The notes beneath the pieces are model-generated. The model had not been told where the DNA came from, did not search any database, and saw only the letters and a program-made list of their open reading frames with translations. Positions 32,288 to 43,897 of a stretch of DNA of 64,000 nt are shown one piece after another. The stretch lies in NCBI GenBank assembly GCA_947359465.1, contig OX375879.1, forward strand, positions 94,559,630 to 94,623,629. Reading direction: 5' to 3'. The position numbers and the translations under genes were made by a program. The number at the start of each line of letters is the position of its first letter. The first letter of the stretch is position 1. The stretch is from Metellina segmentata. Taxonomy: Eukaryota; Arthropoda; Arachnida; Araneae; Tetragnathidae.

Positions 32288-32883
32288 TGTTACCGCTAAA
32301 GTGCAGTAATCAGTTATTCTACAGATTATCTAGGTAATGCGATTAACTAAGGTAATCCGTTACAATGCCGAAAATTGTTGCATTTTTTGAATTACCTTGG
32401 TAGTCTGCAAGTTACCTAGATAATCTGCACATTACCTACTAGACACTCGTAAAAATGAAAATAAGATATTTTCTGCAACAACAGCAACGTTTCTGTGCAC
32501 TTAAATTAACACAATGTTATTTAATTTTCGATAGCCAAAGAATCAAGTCAATAGTCAAACAATCAACATATTAGTTGATAGAATCAATCATCAATCGATT
32601 AAAAAACTATAATAGAAAGAATCAAACGATTTAAAATATTATTACAACTAAGGAAACAAACTCAAAGTGTAGGGAGAAAGGGAAGGTGTAGGGAAAGGAA
32701 GTGAAAGAAACAAACTTTTGAACTTTAACGATACGGAAACCGCTAATGTGCACATTACCAAGGTTAAATACGGAATTGTTAATTCCGCATTGTTGATTCC
32801 GCATATTAACAGAGCAAATCAGTTAATCTGCAGATTAGCTATATAATGTGCACATTAACGGCTTTCTAGCTTTAGCGGTAACA
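32288..32883. mobile_element. MITE with TGTTACCGCTAAAG ends, TATA flanks
   Basis: The left end TGTTACCGCTAAAG and the right end CTTTAGCGGTAACA are inverted repeats flanked by TATA on both sides (32284-32287, 32884-32887). The subterminal regions are rich in GGTAAT / ATTACC and CAGATTA units, such as TACAGATTATCTAGGTAATG on the left and AATCTGCAGATTAGCT on the right. It is 596 bp and non-coding. Confidence 0.75.
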
Positions 32884-32887
32884 TATA

Positions 32888-34126
32888 CACTGAAGAACCA
32901 AAACTTTATGACCACCAACTCAATAACACGTTGCGGCTCCTTGGACCTGCAAAACAGCTGCAACTCACCTGGGCATAGATACCACAAGTTCTTGGTACAT
33001 GACTGGAGACAGGTTGTAATACATATCTAAACAGCGGTCACGCGAAGTCGAGATATTTGGACGTGGTGGTGTTTGAGCTCTGAGCTGCGGCTCCATGACA
33101 ACCAAATTTGCTCTATCAGACTAAGATCCGGCTTGTTAGGTTACCAGGTCATTAAGAGAATTCATCAGTATGCTCTTCGAACCACTCCAACACAATCCAA
33201 GCATTTTGACATGGGTTATTGTTCTGCTGGAAGATTCCATTTCCAGATGGAAAGACAGACGCCATGTAAGGGTGCAACTGATCGGCAATGATGTTCAGAT
33301 AATTCGCAGAGTTCATGGTCTGTTCTACCACAACTACGGATCCCAAAGTCGCCCATGAGAACATCTCCCAAAGCATAATACCACAACCACCAGCCTGTGT
33401 ATGACCTGCTGTACAAGAGGGAAGCAACAGTTTGCCTGGCAAACGGCGAACCCTGACACGACCATCGACGTGATGAATGAGAAATCGGGATTCATCTGAC
33501 CAGGCAACTCTATTTCTACTCATCTATGGTCCAGTCTCGATGTTCCCGAGCCCACTGTAGGTGTAGTTGACGATAACGCTTGGTCAACAGAGGCACACGG
33601 AGTGGGACGTGTGCTGCTCAGTCCCATATCCAACAATGTCCGCTGAACTGTATGTTCCGAAACACTTGCATTTGGACCAGCATTGTATTGGGCTGTCAGC
33701 TGAGCCACGGTCTCGCGTCGATTTTGCTTTACCAAGCGGGACAGTCTCCGACGTCCTTTTTCTTTGATGACGATTGAACGACCAACACCTTGGCGTCTAC
33801 TGCTGGTGTCCCCAGATGATCCTGGTGTCACCAGTAATGATCCACTTAGCATGAATACTAATAACGGCAGATAGTGAACAACCTACCAGTCGTGCAGTTT
33901 CGGTGATACTCGTTCCGAGTCTTCGGGCCATTACGATCTGCCCTCTATGAAATTCGCTTAGATCAGCAGTCTTTCCCATCACTCGCAAAAGTAAGTGCAA
34001 GAATTATTATTTACCTTCTCCAGCAGCAGTTAAATACCATTCTCACTAAATCACGTGCCCTCCACGTCATCCACACGAGTTCATTGAAAAATGTGGGGAT
34101 GGTCATAATGTTTTGGCTCATCAGTG
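32888..34126 (-). mobile_element. Tc1-family transposon with intact ends
   Basis: The inverted repeats are CACTGAAGAACCAAAACTTT at the left and AAAACATTATGACCATC read on the minus strand at the right, whose end is CACTGATGAGCC. TA duplications lie at 32886-32887 and 34127-34128. At 1239 bp it has a normal Tc1 size. The left TA is part of the TATA flank of the neighbouring MITE. Confidence 0.9.
32900..34000 (-). pseudogene. Tc1 transposase, frameshifted
   Basis: From 34000 down it reads [20 protein letters not shown] and [16 protein letters not shown] (paired HTH domain). It then reads RQGVGRSIVIKEKGRRRLSR, VAQLTAQYNAGPNASVSEHT, WSDESRFLIHHVDGRVRVRR, GGCGIMLWEMFSWATLG and YLNIIADQLHPYMASVFPSG. 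The second catalytic block, normally QDNAPCH, is QNNNPCQ, so the Asp is replaced by Asn. The third block reads NKPDLSLIEQIW. Frameshifts occur near 33850 and 33520-33560. It is inactive, but nearly the whole protein can be followed. Confidence 0.9.
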
Positions 34127-34129
34127 TAA

Positions 34130-35502
34130 ATTAAGCTTTTCTAGTCTTTTCTCTTCACATTAAAGCTTCATGATTTCTTATAAAATCAATCAAAATTTCG
34201 TCATTTTTGCTTGACCAAATCATGTTTGCACTCATTTTTATTTTTTAAATGTTCACTGCTACACGAGAAAAAACGTTCCCAACGGTTTGTCCCCCGATAA
34301 AAATGTTTTGAATTGGTAACATTAACATATTTTAAATTATTTCTTGCTGAACACAATTATTTTGTATCGACCAATCTGTGGAATTATATCAGAAAAATAA
34401 AATTAAAGATAAAGTTTGAAACTTTTTTAAGGATTATATTATTAAATAAAATCGCTTTCATAAAAAATAGGATTAAAGAATTTCATAAACCAATATTATA
34501 AATATGAACCACATTTATGTGCTTTTTGTTCATGTTTTAAAATACATGTAAAATTTTCCGTTATAGGATTCAATTTGATAAAAGACCTTTTCTTTAAAAT
34601 TATTTCCCTTGAACGTATAACTTTCTAATGGAAAGACGAACAACGAATTCCCATTCTCTTATTGGAAAAACAATCACAGTGCTTGAACGGAAATTGATTG
34701 AAATAACGTCTACCTGTTTTGATGTATTTTTATTCCTATTAATGAAGTATACGATATAGCAAAAGATTAGGAAACGAAATAAAACTTATTTTGTACTAAA
34801 TCCAAGGAAAAGTTCCTTTTCTAAAAACATTCGCTTGTCACAGAATTTTTTTGCTTGGCATTTAAATAATCCTAGCTTTAAAATTTAACTATCTTGAAGT
34901 TTTAAACCAGTTTTATTTTTCTTCCTTATATTTTTTAATCTTGAGATAAATCATTCTGAATTAAATTGTTTCGAACAATATTTATAAACGTTTCAATATT
35001 CAATATCGTTTTTAACTCGAGAATTAGCTTGGTGGTGATAAAACACATTCAACAGCGATTTGAAATTATACATTTGTTTTTTAACTGGAAAGGATACATT
35101 TTTTGATTTATTCTCTCTGAATAGAGTATTTGGAGGGTCGTATCTGGTCTGTGAGTCGGGTAAACATATCCGAAGGAGCTTATTTGGCTTGAGGTCCGGT
35201 TAAACCTATTCAGAGGGCCGTATTTTGCCTACGATCAATTTATTCACTACAGTTTATTTATTTTTACATGTACGGTTTTTGTTTGTATAAGTTCTAGTTA
35301 AACTTGATCCCAATGAGAGCTTCAGCTAATTGTAAAACATCTCAAATTGCTAAAATTATTAAAAAGTAATACAAATTCAAGAAATATTCAGTAGTGTGCA
35401 CATTCGCATCTCTAAACAATTTTAAAACGTAGAAACGTATCTCAAATTCAAGAAATATTCAGTATTATACACATTTCCATCGCTAACTTTTCATAAGAAA
35501 AT
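34130..35502. other. no gene seen; small tandem duplication
   Basis: This is AT-rich sequence. AAATTCAAGAAATATTCAGTA occurs near 35372 and near 35451 as part of a roughly 80-bp tandem duplication. No coding similarity was noticed. Confidence 0.5.
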
Positions 35503-35510
35503 GTTGTGTT

Positions 35511-37942
35511 AAGTGCCGTATTTCTAAATAGGCTAAGTAGGCTGCAGCCTAGAGAGGCAAAATTTTCAGGGGCGGCAGTTTGGCAATTTATTTAAACGTT
35601 AAAATGAAGTATTTCAGACGTTAAAAAAATGATTTAGTCCCTCTACATAGCCTACTGTCTAAAACTATAACAAAATATAAATTCACAGCACGTAATCTTG
35701 TATTATAACTTTCTTGTAGTGCAATCTAATTTGGTTTGACAATACTGGCACAAGCGCAGCGATTCGATCTGACAACACTTTTGGTGGAAGGCCCAGTGGC
35801 TCCGCTGTCAGTAGTGTAGTGTCAGTCTAATCTGTCTGAGTCTGACGCTATCATTAATGTCTATAGGTGCGCACAACGGGATCGTTGATGATTGTGTTGA
35901 GCGAGGCGTGTTCGTGTTGTTTGTTACGATTTTACCTTATAGTTAAGAGTATTCCAATACATAATGTAAAGTTTCTAACAAGTAGGCTACTCCCTACTAG
36001 CTACTATGAGTGACGGTAGGTAGAGACTCAGTGGCGCTGAATACAAAAAACGAACAAAACTGAAACTTCAAGAACAAGAACGTGTTCTGAAACAAACAAA
36101 AAAAACTATATACGTTTCTTTAAACTAATAGTTTGCCAGTGGAAGAAAAGAACGTTAAAGAAGATAAAGGGGAACCTGAAAGTGCTCGAGCTGTTTGTGA
36201 TGGTTCTGTTGGGAACGACAATGCTTTCTCTGGAACAAGTTGTTCCAAAACAGCCATGTTGTTATCAGAACCTACTGAAATACAAGTACGTTCTCACAAT
36301 GAGATTGTACCCGATAGATTTTATGTTAAAAGTCAATCTTTAACAGAAAATAAAGACCCAACATTAGCAATTTCTTACATAAGGATCCAGCTGTGTGGAT
36401 CTTAAATAACGCTACTAGAGATCTAATAGCAAAAAAAATGGCTTTGACCAAAACAAGAGATGACGCGTGCCAGAGTTTACGAGAGTCTTGGGAAGAAGTG
36501 TACATTGCTGTGACAAGAATTTCAAATGGCACTACAGAAAAAGCAACGACTAGATGTGAATCGAGAGGAATACTTCGAAGATTAGAACGTTTTGAGACTG
36601 CGTTTAAGGTGTGTTTCTAGAGCACAGTACTTCACAGAATCCATAAAATTAGCAAAGTCATGCAAAGTGGAACTGTGGATGTTTTGTTGGTCAGAGATTT
36701 CTATGGCTCTCTTCAAGAATATTTTACGGAACAGAGAAACAACTTTGATTACTTTAAAGAATTGGCCATGGATATAACCGAAACTACATCTTATGAAAAA
36801 GATAATAATAGACAGCCAAAAAGAAAAGTTTGGCCTGACGAAGACCGAAGTGGAGAAGTTAACTTTACTAGCAGGGATGACCTTAAAATAAATACGTTTT
36901 TACCAATTATAGACTCTTTTGTTTGTGAATTCAAGAAAAGAAAAATGGCCTATGACGAGTTTCAAGACCGATTCTACTTCTTAACTCAGTTGCGTGATAA
37001 CAATACAGATATGGAAGAGGAACTGAGGAAAAAGGCTGGCAACCTTTACCACGTCTACACAAATGATTTGGATTCGGATTTCACTGAAGACTGCATCCAC
37101 TTTAAAAATCACTGTGCTGTGGGTAATGATCACCCATCTGATAAATTGTTGGAAGGAATTTCGAAATTTCTGAGGTGTAATTCCTTACAAGATGTTTACC
37201 CCAATTTGGACATTGCTGTAAGGATAAGTTTGTGCATACCTGCTACAAATTGCGCGGGAGAACGCAGTTTTTCATGCCTAAGAATAGTTACGAACTATCT
37301 GCGAACTAGTATTTCTGAAATACGGTTAAACTCACTTTCATTACTTTGTATTGAGGCAAATACAACAAAAACACTTTCATATGAGGACATTATTAACGAG
37401 TTTGCCATTAAGAAATCTCGTAAGAAAGCTATGTAAATTTGAACATGAAGATTACGTGGGGTGAGTTGTTTTAGAGAAGTTTGTATATTTTTCAACAAAT
37501 AAACCAGTAATTAACTACATTTTGTGTAATTACATTTCCGTGTAGGACAACTTAATTCAAATTTAATACAGTTCTTCAATTACGCAAAAGATAGTCATTA
37601 GCATTAAAATATAAAAATATGTTTAAAATAGTGATCTCTGATCTGCAAGAACAGATTAATTAATTAAGTTCGAACCCCATTTCATTTTTTAACGAATCTT
37701 AAAAAAAGCAAGTAATAAAAAACCAAGTAGATAACTAATTTGATTATATAATTTATTATGTAAACCATTAAAATTGTAGCTTTACCTAAAATAAATGAAC
37801 TTTATGTTTAAAAAAGATGAAAACATCAATTAACTCTATCCTTTTGTTGTATAAAACAAATGTATTTAAGCAAATATGAACTATAGAGGGGGCGGCAAAT
37901 GGACTTTAGCCTATAGGCGGCATACTCTTAAATCCGGCCCTG
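35511..37942 (+). mobile_element. hAT transposon, ZMYM1-like, with intact 8-bp TSD
   Basis: The 8-bp direct repeat GTTGTGTT (35503-35510 and 37943-37950) flanks a 2432-bp element. Its ends are imperfect inverted repeats: AAGTGCCGTATTTCTAAATA at the left, CAGGGCCGGATTTAAGAGTA read from the right. The interior encodes a decayed hAT transposase on the + strand. Confidence 0.9.
36006..37436 (+). pseudogene. hAT transposase, internally deleted
   Basis: The N-terminal part has the family opening SGAEYKKRTKLKLQEQERVL (after a stop near 36020). It continues in fragments to the TTF-type block KDPAVWILNNATRDLIAK near 36380-36440. Most of the central DUF4371/RNase-H-like region is then missing, and the frame resumes near 36440 with RDDACQSLRESWEEVYIAV. 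The uninterrupted frame 36660-37436 (258 residues) ends with a good hAT dimerisation domain: PNLDIAVRISLCIPATNCAG, ERSFSCLRIVTNYLRTSISE, RLNSLSLLCIEAN. The missing catalytic core makes it non-autonomous. A host-recruited dimerisation domain is not excluded but there is no evidence for it. Confidence 0.85.
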
Positions 37943-37950
37943 GTTGTGTT

Positions 37951-38674
37951 GCCAAGAAGAGCGATGAAAAGCCAAATCAATCAACCAAGCTCAATTTTCG
38001 CGGTGAGGTCACATGACTACTGTCGACATGATGGACACTTTTTGAAGCTTTTCCCAACAGCGGTAATTGTCCGTCTGCTTATATTTCATGTCAATGACCC
38101 ACTCTCCAATCAATGGGTTCTGGTTGGTTGGTTTGGGTGTTATGGCCAAAGGTCCCACAGAGAAGTAAAAGACAGAGGGTTCACTGCCATAGGAAGCAAT
38201 GGACTTCTAAATAACATGGGAAATCGCATAGACTCTAGCGCCCTCGGTGGGGGTTACTTGATACTACTATGGCGTCGGATCTAGGCCTCGTTTACGTAAC
38301 AACCAATAAGGTTGCCAAAACTATGTCGGGCTGTTTTATTCTATTCGAAACGCAATTTGCATTTCTGATTAAAAGCTAAATATTTTTAGCATAAATACTT
38401 TATAATAGTAATTTTTTAATGTCTTCTGAACTTAAAAATAACTTTAATTTATGAAATCCATTTATAAAATAGGAAATCTTCACTCATCTATGAACTTGTT
38501 TCTTTAATTTTAGTTTATTATTTCATGTGAATGCTTCTTTTTAAATATTCGAAAATATTCCAAACAAGCCCCTTTTTGTTTATATCTTATTTGGGCGATA
38601 GTTGATTTTTATTGATATAGTCTGAAAAAGTATTTGAACGAATAAGTACGTTATAAAACATTTTTTATTCACAT
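37951..38674. other. no gene recognised, locally less AT-rich
   Basis: Positions 37951-38300 are richer in G+C than the surroundings and contain an open frame (37946-38284) with no recognisable similarity. It includes CCAATCAATGGG and CCAATAAGG strings of the kind seen in promoters, but no gene starts convincingly here. Confidence 0.35.
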
Positions 38675-38680
38675 AATCAG

Positions 38681-39731
38681 TGTGAGGATACAGTGATGGA
38701 GTTCATCAATTGGTCCTCCAAACGCGAAATCTAAACCCCCGACGGAGTTCACCGACAAGCTCACAGGTGCGAGCTACTGCGGACAATGGAGAGTCGCCGG
38801 TGTATCTGGAATGTTGACGTTAAGTTAAGCAACAATGGGAATTTGTTCAACTACGGCCCTTATAGATGAACTATCATCAGCTAGGGTAGAAACAGCCGAG
38901 AGCGATTAGACGACCCAACGCCAGATATGAAGCCAATGACAGATGCAACTGAGTGACATCAGAGCTTACCAGGACCAATGGAGGACCAGCTGCGCTCCGA
39001 CGGCCGGAGAGCGCTAAAATCCGAGCCGAGGAATCGGAAGAAGTAAAAATATCAATTTCCGACTTGATCTCATCCCGAGGTGCGTCTTAACTCAGAGACT
39101 TGTGAACGGTAAACCAATTTCTTCTCTTTTGAGAGTTTTATTTTGGAGCTCGGTGTGACCTCGCCCTGAGAGGACACCTTACTCAGAAGCCGTGAGAGGC
39201 TGAACACTATAAGACCGTGAGACTTTTCTTACTTAGAAGAAACGTCCTAGAGTTCCTGGTGTAGACCGTCACCAGATGTCTATAGTGAGATTCTGTGCTG
39301 ATCTGTTATGAATCATCGTCGACGAAGTGATCTCCTTCCGAGATAAAATTGTACCGATAGAACTACTCTAGAACCGTTCTTAGATGTAGAGACCTTTCTT
39401 TCGTTGGAGATTTTTCTGCTCTTAGATTAGAATTACATCTTCTGTTAGAATTCCAATCTTCTGTTAGAATTGTGTTGAGACAACCTGTCCAATCTAATTA
39501 TTAGAGACCTATATATAATTTCAGAGCCTTGTATATAAATTACAATTAGTCAAGTATCTGTAAATCAAAATTGTTATGTTAATTAAGCTAAACTGTAGAT
39601 TCCTTATCTGCACGCTACCCAGAGAAATCATTACATCAGGTATTTAGTCTGTGATGAGGTACATAATCCATTTTTGAACAAATTATACAATTTGGTAAAG
39701 GAACAGAAATAAAGTGTTCATATCCTTAACA
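38681..39731 (+). mobile_element. probable solo LTR, 6-bp TSD
   Basis: The segment begins TGTGAGGATACAG and ends CATATCCTTAACA, with the TGT..ACA termini of an LTR. It is flanked by the direct repeat AATCAG (38675-38680 and 39732-39737). AATAAA at 39708-39713 sits just before the end and TATA-like strings (GTATATAAATT near 39530) lie upstream, as in an LTR promoter/poly(A) unit. It has no open frame, and no internal retroelement or second LTR is nearby. The class (Ty3 or BEL/Pao) cannot be told. Confidence 0.6.
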
Positions 39732-40312
39732 AATCAGGCCACTAGAAATAGTAGTACTGAACATAAACTCCTACTTCAAAACGTTTGGCATTCCGTTGTC
39801 ATCGAGCAATGGAATGCAAGTTGCATCGTTAAGACACTAAGCATCCGGTCAATTTGGCCTGACAGTTTCTTCCACCCAAATTCAAAGCAATTCCAACTGT
39901 ACAAATAACTTTAACTGGAAAAAAAATTTTAGATCTGCCATAAACATAAAAAATACAAATGTATATAAATTAAATATGCGATAATTTATTTTTATTTTTT
40001 TAGAATTCTTATCCTTTAATGTGTTGGCATTTAATAGTTTTATTTTATGTTTGGCCAACATACTAACACATATACAAATACATAAGTGCAGTCATTTTAT
40101 GTTCTTGATGTCTCGAGAAAAATCTAATTATTCTAAAGTTTGAATTAGGAAATTTTATGCACATTGATCCCTGGGAATTATTCTATTCTGTATTAATGGA
40201 ATTAAATTTTGGAAAGTAAATGCTAAATTGCACATCAGATAATTGAATGAGTATGCTAAAACAGATTATGGATTGAAGCGGGAAAATATTTAAATGATTT
40301 TTATTCTCTTTA

Positions 40313-40479
40313 CTAGCAGAAATACCCGGCTTTGCTCGGGTTGAATTAATAATATGTTGAATGAAAAGTCATCATCAATTCCTTTTCATAAAAGAATGTT
40401 AACATCATTTAAGTGTGCGGGAAAAAATATAATACCAATTTAACTTCTCCATCGACTTTACAATTTACTTCGGACACAA

Positions 40480-40519
<40 letters not shown>

Positions 40520-42672
40520 CATCCAACTATATAATCCATTTCATATTCGTCACACTTCTGCTGAAGTTGATTTTAAGTTTTGGAGTGACTGCGAATTTTC
40601 CCGTGCATTCAATTTCAGTAAAAATGGCGAATTTTTGGTGGATAGTCGTGCACCTAGTTTTCCTATGAATATGTTTTCATTGTGCCATTCTTTCACCTAG
40701 TATGCGACAGTTTCGAATTTCCTCATCAATATGAGAAGATGTTAAATTAAACTGTTACAGCATTCGTTACTAATTTAGTTTGAAGCAAACGCAATTTTTC
40801 TTAAAAATTCCGTTCAGCGGCAGGTGGAATAAGGGAACTTCTGTTAGATATATAAAGCAGAGTTGACGTTTGTCTGTTCTCTACTAATTTGTTCTCTCTT
40901 TGTACACTAATCCACCTATTGACCAATCCACACATTTGATACACTTATATTTTAGAACCCTGTGGATATGATAGGCTACATATTAACCTGCTTTCTATAT
41001 GTCCAAGGGGGCTAAAAATTTACGGCATTCGTGAATAATTTAATTTGAAGCAAACGCACTTTTTTCCAGAAAATTACATTCAGTGGCATGTGAAATAACA
41101 TTGCTTTTGTTAGAAATACATGTCATCATTAAACCCAATCGATTAATTGATTTTACGTCGCTTTTACAAAAAGAAAATCATTTTCAACGAACGAATCACA
41201 TGCATCTAAGTTGGGTAAGAACAGCTTCAATAAATAGAGTAAGCAACCTCAACTTTCTGTCTCTTTTTTTTTTTTTTCTAAGACGTAAAATTTCAATTTT
41301 TCAAAATTACTTAGTGTGATATTATTCCAAGATCAACAAAGTCTTGTTAAAAATTTCCCTTTCCTCCAACACACATACAGTTTTAAATTGAACCCTTATG
41401 GTATTTTTAAGATCAGAAATTTGGTTTCTAAATGGAAAGCACGTATCTATTTAGAATGATAGATGTAGTTACTTGACTATGGCGTAAACTTTCAATAACA
41501 TCTATGAAACACGAAAAACAAATGAAATTTAGTTTATTTTAATCGGCTTTCAATGAAAAGCTATATCAAAATTTTGAAATATATTTTGAACTACAAAGTA
41601 TGACTACCCGTTTTAATTAAACGTAACCCATCTTATTTTAAAGTTAGTTTTGAAATTTTTCATGTCATTTTAAAATAATAAATTACACACTTAAAAAATA
41701 TTTTGATTTGTAAATTTTATTTTCTACACACTATTACGTATTCAACCAAAGATTTAAAGAAAGTTGGTGGAAATATACATATACCACCACGAAAGTACCC
41801 ATGTCTAGTGATATTTTGCAGGAAATAAATAAAATCCAACTCCTAAATAATAATTCTAGAATAGGTAACATACCGGAATACATAAGCAAACAGGAACAAA
41901 ATTCCGATCCTTAAAAAAGGCAGAATTCTGAAGAAAAAAAATCTGTTCTAGCGTGTTGAATTTCGACTTCCTGAATATATTCTGAAGAAAAACAATTCGA
42001 CAAAAATCTGGAACAATGTTGATAAAGACAATGATTCATAAGCAAAAAGAACACATATTTATAGTACTTGGGAATCCCCAAATATGAACGAAATCATCTC
42101 GTTTTCAACTCAAATACCCAAAAAAAGAATTATAAATCAAATTAAAAAATTAAACATTAATTCTGAGGTTGCCAGATTACCGAGTAGCGAAATTACGCTT
42201 TCATGATCAATGATTTTATCGTTTGTGCTTTTCGTGCTCCATTATAAAATTTAAGTAAATATAAAATTAAATGTTCTAAATATTCTTTCTTCGTCAATCA
42301 AATATTTATAAATATTATTTTCATCATGGAAATAAGTAAAAATTCAGTTCAAACATGAACATAATAATTTAATTTATTTTAAGAAAATTGTTTTTCGATC
42401 AACACTGATAGAGCAATCTGAGATGCGTGCAGCAATCGTTTTGCACTCAATGTTATTTCAATGGCGATTTCAAATTGATTTTGGCTTAGGCCTTAGGTCA
42501 ATTTTAGGCATCTTAGGATTCGAATTTTTCAAAATCCTTTCTTAGTGCACCTCTACGGTATAAGAAGAATCCCCCTGCAAAATTTCAGCTTCCTAGGACT
42601 TGTAGTTCTTGAGATACAGTGATGAGTCAGTGAGTCAGTGAGTGAGTGGTATTTGAATTTTATAGATATAGA
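40313..42672 (-). mobile_element. complete non-autonomous Helitron, 2.36 kb
   Basis: On the minus strand it starts TCTATATCTATAAAATTCAA after A, followed by CACTCACTCACTGACTCACT and TGTATCTCAAGAACTACAAG. It ends CCCGAGCAAAGCCGGGTATT then TCTGCTAG before T. The GC hairpin (CCCG-AGCAAAG-CGGG) 10-12 bp upstream of CTAG is the Helitron terminator. No Rep or helicase frame is seen. Inside, two diverged copies of GAAGCAAACGCA..TTCAG.GGCA.GTG..AATAA lie about 270 bp apart (near 40780 and 41050). Confidence 0.9.
40484..40515. repeat. (TA)n microsatellite inside the Helitron
   Basis: This is an uninterrupted TA run. It produces an artificial Ile-Tyr open frame on the + strand. Confidence 0.9.
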
Positions 42673-42882
42673 TTGCAAGCTGAAAATTCCATTCAATTGA
42701 CATGTTCTAGAAAAATGCTACAGAGGCTGTTCACACATATTTTAGACAATGTATATTGTATTCACAAAACTAAATTACATAAAATTCTTGTGTTTTAAAT
42801 GTTCTATTTGATAGCCCTTATTCTGTACTATCTTTCGACACCGTAATTTCCAGGATAATAATGCCTTTTGAAGTGTCAGAAG

Positions 42883-43897
42883 TTGTGAAAAGGACCGTAT
42901 TGGCAATCGAGTCTTCCAGAAGAAGAGCGAAAGTGCAGACATGAAATTGGACTCGAACATCACACACATGAGATCCTACAGGAGTCACCTCTCCACTCTC
43001 TTCTTCCCAAAAATACCAAAATTGTAACTGATCTCCTTGAACCATGCTCCAAAAAAGAACTAACCCCTAACATCAGAGATAAAGGAATTAGAACCATCGA
43101 ATCATATTCGAGCAGAGGTTTTGTATGTGCCTTTACTGACGGATCGTCAGACGAAACTTTGGAAAATGGAGGAGCGGGTATCAAGTTTATTTTCCCAGAC
43201 GGTACTGCTAAATAGTTTAACCTTGGTGCTGGTAAAATTGCATCCAACTACTTATGTGAACTCCTAGCCATCCAAGAAGCCCTAAATATATATTCCTGTT
43301 TCCAAGAACCTGAGAGAACTGGAGGATTAATAATCTTCAGCGATTGTAAAGCTGCCCTACAAGCGATTCAAAAGGGTTACACCAAGCAAATAATCAACAT
43401 TCACACAGTCCTGGACAAACTCCATGCTATGGACAAACAATGCATTCTACAATGGAAGGGAATGAGACAGCCGATGTACTGGCAAAGGAAGCGAGAGACC
43501 TCAATGAAGATAAATTTCCCCTCGTCACCCTTAATGACATAAATGCAGTGGCAAAATCAAAATTCAAGAACAAGACCATCAAGTTGAAACAACAGATCTG
43601 TGAACTAACTACAAGCATATCACTTGTCAAAACCATAGTAAGACTGAGAACTGGACACCTTAGGGGAATGAAAATTCAGCCGGATGGAACAAGAACATAT
43701 CCCAGCTGTAAAAACTGTGATACAGAATTAAGTCCCGAACACGTCCTCTCTTGCCCGGCCATCTTGGCGAGCATTCAACAAATTAGTGACTCTCCCTTGG
43801 AGGACCTGTACTCAGACAATTGCCTTAAAATAGCTGAGATTGTGTGGACCGTGCATGGCCCTATTTGAAGTGTTCTATCCATGGACAAGACAACAAC
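42883..43897 (+). mobile_element. 5'-truncated LINE fragment with 12-bp TSD
   Basis: The perfect direct repeat AAGTGTCAGAAG (42871-42882 and 43898-43909) flanks a 1015-bp insert that ends in a GACAACAAC tail. This is typical of target-primed reverse transcription of a truncated LINE. It is inserted in the mariner transposase. The + strand encodes the 3' part of ORF2. Confidence 0.92.
42960..43867 (+). pseudogene. LINE ORF2 3' part: RNase H and C-terminus
   Basis: It encodes an RNase H domain: AFTDGSSDETLENGGAGIKF (first Asp), SNYLCELLAIQEAL (Glu), GLIIFSDCKAALQAI (second Asp) and EGNETADVLAKEARDL (last Asp). It has an in-frame stop at 43213 and a small deletion at about 43452, where the usual WIPAHVGI is lost. 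The C-terminal VRLRTGHLRGMKI and CKNCDTELSPEHVLSCPAI form the zinc-like tail of I-group LINEs. It is a different family from the large LINE at 47.6-57 kb. Confidence 0.88.

Noticed and set aside
35140..35250. Imperfect repeats around GTCGTATCTGGTCTGTGAG / GGGCCGTATTTTGCCT
   Set aside because: The similarity among units is too short and weak to call a repeat array by eye.
37946..38284. 112-codon open frame in a less AT-rich stretch
   Set aside because: No similarity recognised, no conserved start context; the lower AT content alone keeps it open.
40413..40700. 95-codon open frame
   Set aside because: It runs through a (TA)n tract inside a non-autonomous Helitron.
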